Part shown: piece after piece, positions 5,747 to 10,292 of the stretch
How positions within the stretch are numbered: the first letter of the stretch is position 1
Layout: each line of letters opens with the position of its first letter
Source of the DNA: a bacterium
GTDB lineage: Bacteria; Desulfobacterota; Anaeroferrophillalia; Anaeroferrophillales; Tharpellaceae
NCBI GenBank assembly: GCA_029935295.1
Contig: JAOZKP010000092.1
Coordinates: 1-10,292, forward strand
Reading direction: 5' to 3'
DNA: 10,292 nt
Translations under genes and position numbers: made by a program
The notes under the pieces: generated by a model
Told to the model about the DNA's origin: nothing
Databases searched by the model: none
Seen by the model: only the letters and a program-made list of their open reading frames with translations

Positions 5747-7186
5747 TTACTGAATATTAAGGCATTCCCAAGCCTTAACCGCAGCCTGACGTCCCTGGTT
5801 GATGCAGTCCGGAATACCGATGCCGCGATAGCCAGCCCCGGCAAGATAGAGTCCTTTATGGCTTGCAGTTATTTTGTCAATGGCGGCGAGATGTTCCAAG
5901 TGTCCCATAATATACTGGGGCATGCCCTGCGGCCAGCGATAAATCCAACTCTTTTGCGGCGGGCTGCTGATATTCATGATTGTATTAAGCTCCTCTCGTA
6001 CCATCGTCAACATCTCCTGATCGCCCTGATCTACCAGTTCCTGACGATGGGCGCCGCCGACGAAAGCCCGCAGCAGAACCATCTCTTCTGGAGCCCGATG
6101 ATCCCATTTGATTGATGACCAGGTCACCGCCATAATCCGGCGATTGGCAATTTTCGGTACAATAAAACCGTATGCATCAAGAGGGTGCGGGATGTCCTTG
6201 CGTGGGAAAGCAAGTGAAACCGTAGCTGATGAGACGTAGGGGATTTCATCAAGCAGATCCGCCAGTCGCGGTAATTCCAGCCGCAGCATATTGGCAGCGC
6301 TATAGGTTTCGGTTGTGATAATTACGGCATCAGCCGAAGTCGTTTTCCCGGTTTTATCTTCAATTAACCAGCCCTTTTCCCCAGCCGGTCGAATCTGGGA
6401 AATCTCGCGCTCAGTACGAAAACTGTTATTGCCGATAACTTCTTCAAGTTTATTGACAAGTCGGCCTAATCCGTCATTCATGGAGATGAAGAAGGTCTTT
6501 TTCGGACCGCTGGGTGCGGGCCTGTTTTTCATCATTTCCACCATTTTCTTCTGGCGTTTAAACATGCCGATGATGAGGCTGCCGCCATCTTGCTCCATCT
6601 CTAAGAAGCGGGGAAAGGTACTCAACAGGCTCATGTTTTCCGGATTACCAGCGTGGATTCCGCCGATCAGCGGTTCAGCCATTTTATCAAGGGCCTCTTT
6701 GCCCAGACGCCGCTTGACAAAAGATGCCAGGGTTTCATCACCACTCTCTTTGCGTTTAGGCACAAGAATATCACAGGCCATGCGGATTTTACCGGGCCAG
6801 GAGATCAGCTTTGATTTAAGAAAAGGGAGCGGTTTAGTTGGCACCATCATCATCACTCCTTCCGGGAGACGATGTAAGGCTTGATTATCATAAACAAAGG
6901 TTCCGGAAGCCTGGCTGCTGGTATTTAAGAGTTCATCTTCCAGGCCGAGCTCTTTAATCAGTTGCAAAGCCCACGGTTTTTCGATGATAAAGCAGTCAGG
7001 ACCGCCTTCGATCAGATAGGGGTCCTCTTTCTTCGTGATAATTTTACCGCCGAGATTCGCATCTTTTTCAAAAAGTTCGATCTCAAGTTCAGTATTATTT
7101 TTCTTGGCTTTGAGAGTGAGTTCATAGGCTGCGGCCAGCCCGGTAATGCCGCCGCCGATAATGGCAATCTTTCTCGGTGAAGTCAT
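5747..7186 (-). CDS. hemY: HemY-type porphyrinogen oxidase (protoporphyrinogen/coproporphyrinogen III oxidase), FAD enzyme
   Basis: This enzyme oxidises the porphyrinogen ring to the porphyrin that HemH then metallates. The 479-residue length is normal for the HemY family (also annotated hemG or, for the coproporphyrin pathway, cgoX). Seen: an N-terminal FAD-binding Rossmann motif IGGGITGLAAAYE (10-22) with acidic E40 at the end of the second strand and LGGK (45-48), then a GGPDCF substrate-side motif (61-66). EPLIGGIHAG and MSLLSTFPRF follow in the middle, and the C-terminal FAD motif GLYLAGAGYRGIGIPDCI lies at 445-462. Many stretches are close to Bacillus subtilis HemY. No membrane segment is evident. 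It lies 6 bases after hemH, a natural functional pair. The family classically uses O2 as electron acceptor; whether oxygen is used here is unknown. Confidence 0.93.
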   Translation of the reverse strand: MTSPRKIAIIGGGITGLAAAYELTLKAKKNNTELEIELFEKDANLGGKIITKKEDPYLIEGGPDCFIIEKPWALQLIKELGLEDELLNTSSQASGTFVYDNQALHRLPEGVMMMVPTKPLPFLKSKLISWPGKIRMACDILVPKRKESGDETLASFVKRRLGKEALDKMAEPLIGGIHAGNPENMSLLSTFPRFLEMEQDGGSLIIGMFKRQKKMVEMMKNRPAPSGPKKTFFISMNDGLGRLVNKLEEVIGNNSFRTEREISQIRPAGEKGWLIEDKTGKTTSADAVIITTETYSAANMLRLELPRLADLLDEIPYVSSATVSLAFPRKDIPHPLDAYGFIVPKIANRRIMAVTWSSIKWDHRAPEEMVLLRAFVGGAHRQELVDQGDQEMLTMVREELNTIMNISSPPQKSWIYRWPQGMPQYIMGHLEHLAAIDKITASHKGLYLAGAGYRGIGIPDCINQGRQAAVKAWECLNIQ

Positions 7187-7192
7187 AGATAA

Positions 7193-8089
7193 TTATCTCT
7201 TCTGTATGAAATTAGCTAGCATGGCGATGAAATCGTCATCAGCATTTGCCGGTTGTGAACGGCAAATATTTAAATCGTTATTCTTGGCAAAAGCTTTAAG
7301 TTCCAGGTCGAGATCATAAAGAGTTTCGAGATGATCCATGCTGAAACTTAACGGTACAATCATAAAATTGTCCACCCCTGCCTGCTTCAGTTCAAGCAGA
7401 TACTCTTCAATCTCAGGTTTGAGCCAGGCTCCGGGGATATTGCCTTTGCTCTGGTAAACCAGGTCACTCTGCCAGCTCTCCGGCAGGAGAGCTTTTACCG
7501 CTTTAATATTGGCTTTGATTTCGTCAATATAGGTGTCGCCCTGGTCAAGATAGCTCTGCGGAATATTGTGGGCCGAAAAAATAAGCCGGGTGTCAGGTGC
7601 TGTGAAATCAAGATTATGTTTTTTTGCTGTAGTTTGGATGCGGTCGATCAGAAGCTGGTTGTAAGCGGTTTCCTTGTACCAGCTTTCCAGACGAATTAAT
7701 TCAAAGTCGGCAGTTGCGGTGATCTCTTCCAGTTTTTTATAGTAAGCTGCTGAACTTATGATTGATGAATGGGGTGACAGAGAGAGTGCAAAAACCCGTT
7801 TTATACCCTGCTTCTGCATGGTTTTGACGATATTGTCAATGCTGGGTTCGGCATAACGGAAGGCGAGAAAAACCGGCAGATCGGTGATTTTCCGACTCAG
7901 TTTTTCGCGAATCTGGCGACAGATTGACGGCAACGGCGAACCACCACCAATTGCCTGGTATTTTTTTTCAACCCGCTGCAGAAGTCCCGGTGGCAATTTA
8001 TCCCGGCGCAGCAGCCGGAGCATGAACGGTTCAATTTCGGCCATATTTTCCGGCCCGCCGTAGGCCATTAACAGTACAGCTTCTTTCAT
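7193..8089 (-). CDS. hemH: Ferrochelatase HemH, inserts Fe2+ into porphyrin
   Basis: The enzyme catalyses iron insertion at the end of heme synthesis. The 298-residue chain is close to the 310 residues of B. subtilis HemH. The catalytic histidine is in SAHNIP (H174) and the conserved acidic residue in DHLETLYDLD (E255); their 81-residue separation equals that of H183 and E264 in B. subtilis. Other shared stretches are MAYGGP (8-13) with Y10 at the position of B. subtilis Y13, KYQAIGGGSPL (43-53), ESWY (135-138) and QSKGNIPGAWLKP (213-225). These resemble the Gram-positive coproporphyrin ferrochelatase (CpfC) more than the E. coli type. There are only two cysteines (57, 276), so no C-terminal [2Fe-2S] site, and no membrane anchor. 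It sits 22 bases after the mqnD-family gene and 6 bases before hemY, consistent with one transcript. Confidence 0.94.
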   Translation of the reverse strand: MKEAVLLMAYGGPENMAEIEPFMLRLLRRDKLPPGLLQRVEKKYQAIGGGSPLPSICRQIREKLSRKITDLPVFLAFRYAEPSIDNIVKTMQKQGIKRVFALSLSPHSSIISSAAYYKKLEEITATADFELIRLESWYKETAYNQLLIDRIQTTAKKHNLDFTAPDTRLIFSAHNIPQSYLDQGDTYIDEIKANIKAVKALLPESWQSDLVYQSKGNIPGAWLKPEIEEYLLELKQAGVDNFMIVPLSFSMDHLETLYDLDLELKAFAKNNDLNICRSQPANADDDFIAMLANFIQKR

Positions 8090-8111
8090 ATTTGTTTAAC
8101 CTGCTTATTTT

Positions 8112-8978
8112 TTAAGGTGCAAATTCTACGGTTACGGGTTTATTAATGATGCCCGCTTTCAGGCCGCGATCGAAAAGTTCGACTATGCCGGTGCGGGCAG
8201 CCTCAGGATATTCCAAGGTGTCCTGATTAGCATAGAGATCAAGGTAGCGATCCAGGAGTTTGCGGTCATTTAAAGCCGGATCTTTGCGGATTTCACGGGC
8301 GAGAAGGTAATCGATTACTTCATCGCGATTGTCCAGTGCGTAAGCGATGCTCTGTCGGAGCAGGGCCGAGATGGCTTTAATCTTTTCGGCTCCCAGATCT
8401 TTACGGATAACATTGCCGCCTAAAGGTAACGGCAGGCCGGTTTCCTGCCACCACCACTCTCCTAAGTCGAGAACTTTATGGAAGCCCCGCTCTTTATACG
8501 TGAGATTGCCTTCGTGAATAACGACGGCGGCATCAACTTCTCCCGCCCGCAGGGTATCAAAGGTCTTCTCAAAAGGGCTGATCGGGATAACCTGCGGAGT
8601 AAAATCGGGGCAGATCAGTTTGAAAACGAGATAGGCAGTGGTCGAAAAACCGGGGACTGAGATCTTTTTACCGGTCAGATCTTTCGGTTGCATCGGGGTA
8701 CAGCTTAAAACCAGCGGCCCGTAATTGACGCCGATACTGCCGCCGTGCGGCAGGAGCAGATAGTCATCGCAGATATCAGCATAGGCCCGAATTGAAACTG
8801 CCGTAATATCGACTGCATTCGTGGCGGCCAATTCGTTCAGGGCCATCGTGTCCTGGCGCTGATGTTCGAAAACCAGTCCCTGCGTATCAATTTTTCCTTC
8901 GAGCAGGGCGTAAAACATAAAGAGGTCGTCAGAGTCGACACTGTAAGCCAGGGTTATCGGCTTTTTACTGTTTTTCAC
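8112..8978 (-). CDS. mqnD: MqnD-family protein, probable 1,4-dihydroxy-6-naphthoate synthase of the futalosine menaquinone pathway
   Basis: MqnD converts cyclic de-hypoxanthine futalosine to 1,4-dihydroxy-6-naphthoate. The 288-residue protein has the fold of periplasmic binding proteins but no signal peptide. Matches to Thermus thermophilus MqnD include FMFYAL (20-25), GPLV (87-90), the TTAY of GFSTTAY (113-116), IHE (154-156, with H155 at the position of the proposed catalytic His145) and GEWWWQETGLPLPLG (173-187). The N-terminal signature is YSVDSDD (12-18) rather than the CPND form, so it may belong to a divergent MqnD subgroup or a related MqnA/MqnD paralogue. The start is GTG at 8978-8976, sharing one base with the hom stop codon (TAGTG); the first internal ATG lies at residue 21, inside the conserved FMFY motif, and would remove part of the fold. 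Its neighbours hemH and hemY also serve respiratory cofactor supply. Confidence 0.82.
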   Translation of the reverse strand: MKNSKKPITLAYSVDSDDLFMFYALLEGKIDTQGLVFEHQRQDTMALNELAATNAVDITAVSIRAYADICDDYLLLPHGGSIGVNYGPLVLSCTPMQPKDLTGKKISVPGFSTTAYLVFKLICPDFTPQVIPISPFEKTFDTLRAGEVDAAVVIHEGNLTYKERGFHKVLDLGEWWWQETGLPLPLGGNVIRKDLGAEKIKAISALLRQSIAYALDNRDEVIDYLLAREIRKDPALNDRKLLDRYLDLYANQDTLEYPEAARTGIVELFDRGLKAGIINKPVTVEFAP

Positions 8979-10291
8979 TAGAGGTCACTCTCCATCCGGA
9001 TAACTGCGGTCGGAGCCGCAATTATATCCAGCTGGTCGATCTCATTCAAGGCTGAACGCAGATTCTTTTCCGAGGCTTTATGGGTCTGCATGACAACCGG
9101 CACGGTCACAGTGTCGCCGTCACCGCCGCCCTGTTGAATGACTGAGGCGATACTGATTTCATGGCTGCCTAAAATGCCGGCTATGCGGGAGAGCACCGAG
9201 GTTTTATCATGGGCTGAGAACCTGATATAATACTGGCTGCTGATTTCATCCATGGGTCGGTAGTTGCCGGGCTTGATCTGGTCTTCCTGGAAACTTAAAT
9301 CCGGAATCCGGCGAAGATTGTCATTGTTTATGTTGCGGGCGATATCAACGAGATCGCCGACAACAGCACTTGCAGTTGCCATCATGCCGGCTCCCTGGCC
9401 GTAATAGAGGCTTGGTCCCAAAGCGTCGGCATTAACAAAAACGGCATTGAAAACGTCATCAATTTTAGCCAGCATATGCTCTTTCGGAATCATCGTTGGA
9501 TGGACGCGGGCTTCAATGTGGCCATCTTCATTTTTAGCAATTGCCAGCAGTTTAATCTTGTAGCCGAACTCCTTGGCAAATGCAAAATCGACCGGTTTGA
9601 TGTTCGAGATACCTTCGACGTGAATTTTTTCAAAATCAATTTCGGTGGCAAAAGCTAAAGAGGTTAAAATAGCGAGTTTGTGGGCGGTGTCAATGCCTTC
9701 GACATCAAAAGTCGGGTCGGCTTCAGCGTAACCCAACTCCTGGGCGGTTTTTAAGACTTCGGCAAAATCAGCTCCCTCATCTCCCATTTTGGTAAGGATA
9801 TAATTGCAGGTGCCGTTAAGGATGCCGCAGACCGAGTTGATTCGGTTGCCGGCCAGAGCTTCGCGCATGGTTTTGATGATCGGGATGCCGCCGGCAACGC
9901 TGGCTTCATAATAGAGATCAACTCCATTTTCCTTGGCCGTGGCAAAAAGTTCATTGCCGAATTTGGCGAGTAGGGCTTTGTTGGCTGTGACCACACTTTG
10001 ACGGCTTTTTAAAGCTCGTTCAACAAAAGTTCGGGCCGGTTCGTAGCCGCCGATCAGTTCAATAACGATGTCGATTTCCGGATTGCCGATAACCTCGTCA
10101 ACCGCAGTTGTGAGAATGCCGTCAGGAACTGTGATGCCGCGATCTGTTGTAACGTCGAGGTCGGCAATTTTTTTAAGTTCAAGCTCAGCTCCGAGGCGGT
10201 CGCTGATAGCTTTATCGTTTTCTAAAAGGATCTTTGCGACCCCGGCGCCGATGGTGCCGAAGCCGATAAGGCCGATACCGATATTTTTCAT
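8978..10291 (-). CDS. hom: Homoserine dehydrogenase with C-terminal ACT domain
   Basis: The enzyme reduces aspartate semialdehyde to homoserine with NAD(P)H, the branch point to threonine and methionine. The 437-residue length is typical of the monofunctional ACT-containing form. Seen: nucleotide-binding GFGTIGAG (10-17), VTANKALL with K105 (101-108), EASVAGGIPI (129-138), GILNGTCNYIL (156-166), and DPTFDVEGIDTAHKLAIL (192-209), in which D201 and K205 match the catalytic Asp/Lys pair of the family. YYGQGAGMMATASAVVGD (297-314) follows, and then an ACT domain at about 354-432 (YYIRFSAHDKTSVLSRIAGI). ACT domains usually mediate feedback control, often by threonine. The ATG is one base from the window edge, so the ribosome site and any promoter are outside; the N-terminus fits the family start, so the gene appears complete. 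It is the first visible gene of the minus-strand block. Confidence 0.95.
   Translation of the reverse strand: MKNIGIGLIGFGTIGAGVAKILLENDKAISDRLGAELELKKIADLDVTTDRGITVPDGILTTAVDEVIGNPEIDIVIELIGGYEPARTFVERALKSRQSVVTANKALLAKFGNELFATAKENGVDLYYEASVAGGIPIIKTMREALAGNRINSVCGILNGTCNYILTKMGDEGADFAEVLKTAQELGYAEADPTFDVEGIDTAHKLAILTSLAFATEIDFEKIHVEGISNIKPVDFAFAKEFGYKIKLLAIAKNEDGHIEARVHPTMIPKEHMLAKIDDVFNAVFVNADALGPSLYYGQGAGMMATASAVVGDLVDIARNINNDNLRRIPDLSFQEDQIKPGNYRPMDEISSQYYIRFSAHDKTSVLSRIAGILGSHEISIASVIQQGGGDGDTVTVPVVMQTHKASEKNLRSALNEIDQLDIIAAPTAVIRMESDL
8988..8993 (-). promoter_or_regulatory. Ribosome binding site supporting the GTG start of mqnD
   Basis: On the minus strand GGAGAG, inside the end of hom, lies 9 bases before the GTG at 8978. 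This supports use of the non-ATG start in the TAGTG stop-start overlap. Confidence 0.5.
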
Positions 10292-10292
10292 T

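Noticed and set aside
5741..6115. 124-codon plus-strand frame at the 3' end of hemY
   Set aside because: Antisense to the conserved C-terminal FAD region of hemY, with no protein-like features.
6315..6884. 189-codon open frame on the plus strand inside hemY
   Set aside because: It lies entirely antisense to a well-supported FAD enzyme and shows no recognisable domain; it is a shadow frame.
9751..9996. 81-codon minus-strand frame inside hom
   Set aside because: Out of frame with the conserved homoserine dehydrogenase core; a shadow frame.

Overview
The window looks like chromosomal core sequence from a Gram-negative bacterium, most likely a deltaproteobacterium-type (Desulfobacterota/Desulfuromonadales-like) anaerobe or facultative respirer. 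The reasons are an Mla outer-membrane lipid transport operon with mlaA between mlaD and mlaC, a futalosine-pathway menaquinone gene, and a HemH/HemY pair whose sequences recall the Bacillus-type enzymes. This taxonomic placement is inference from gene content and order. There are no RNA genes, mobile elements, CRISPR arrays or large repeats, and coding density is very high: no gap reaches 50 bases.

Left half (1-4443, plus strand): a co-directional operon-like block that enters the window already running. It contains the tail of an upstream gene (probably the ATPase mlaF), then mlaD (inner-membrane MCE protein), mlaA (outer-membrane component), mlaC (periplasmic lipid carrier), a small stand-alone cyclic-nucleotide-binding-fold protein without a DNA-binding domain, and an AsmA-family protein. 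MlaD, MlaC and MlaA form the envelope-spanning path for phospholipids. AsmA-family proteins are now also linked to lipid traffic between the two membranes, so nearly the whole block concerns envelope lipid homeostasis. The CNBD protein is the odd member, and no STAS-type MlaB is visible in the window.

Right half (4471-10291, minus strand): a convergent block transcribed from right to left: hom (homoserine dehydrogenase with ACT domain), an mqnD-family gene (futalosine menaquinone pathway), hemH (ferrochelatase), hemY (protoporphyrinogen/coproporphyrinogen oxidase) and a GT4-type glycosyltransferase. Gaps are from a 1-base overlap to 40 bases, so one transcript is plausible. mqnD, hemH and hemY supply the quinone and heme of a respiratory chain; hom and the glycosyltransferase have no obvious pathway link to them. 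The two blocks meet tail to tail with 27 bases between stop codons and no convincing terminator.

No wholly novel system is evident. The points most worth checking are the CNBD-only protein inside the mla operon, the AsmA-like partner, the missing lipobox in MlaA, and the Gram-positive-like (coproporphyrin-type) signature of the ferrochelatase.
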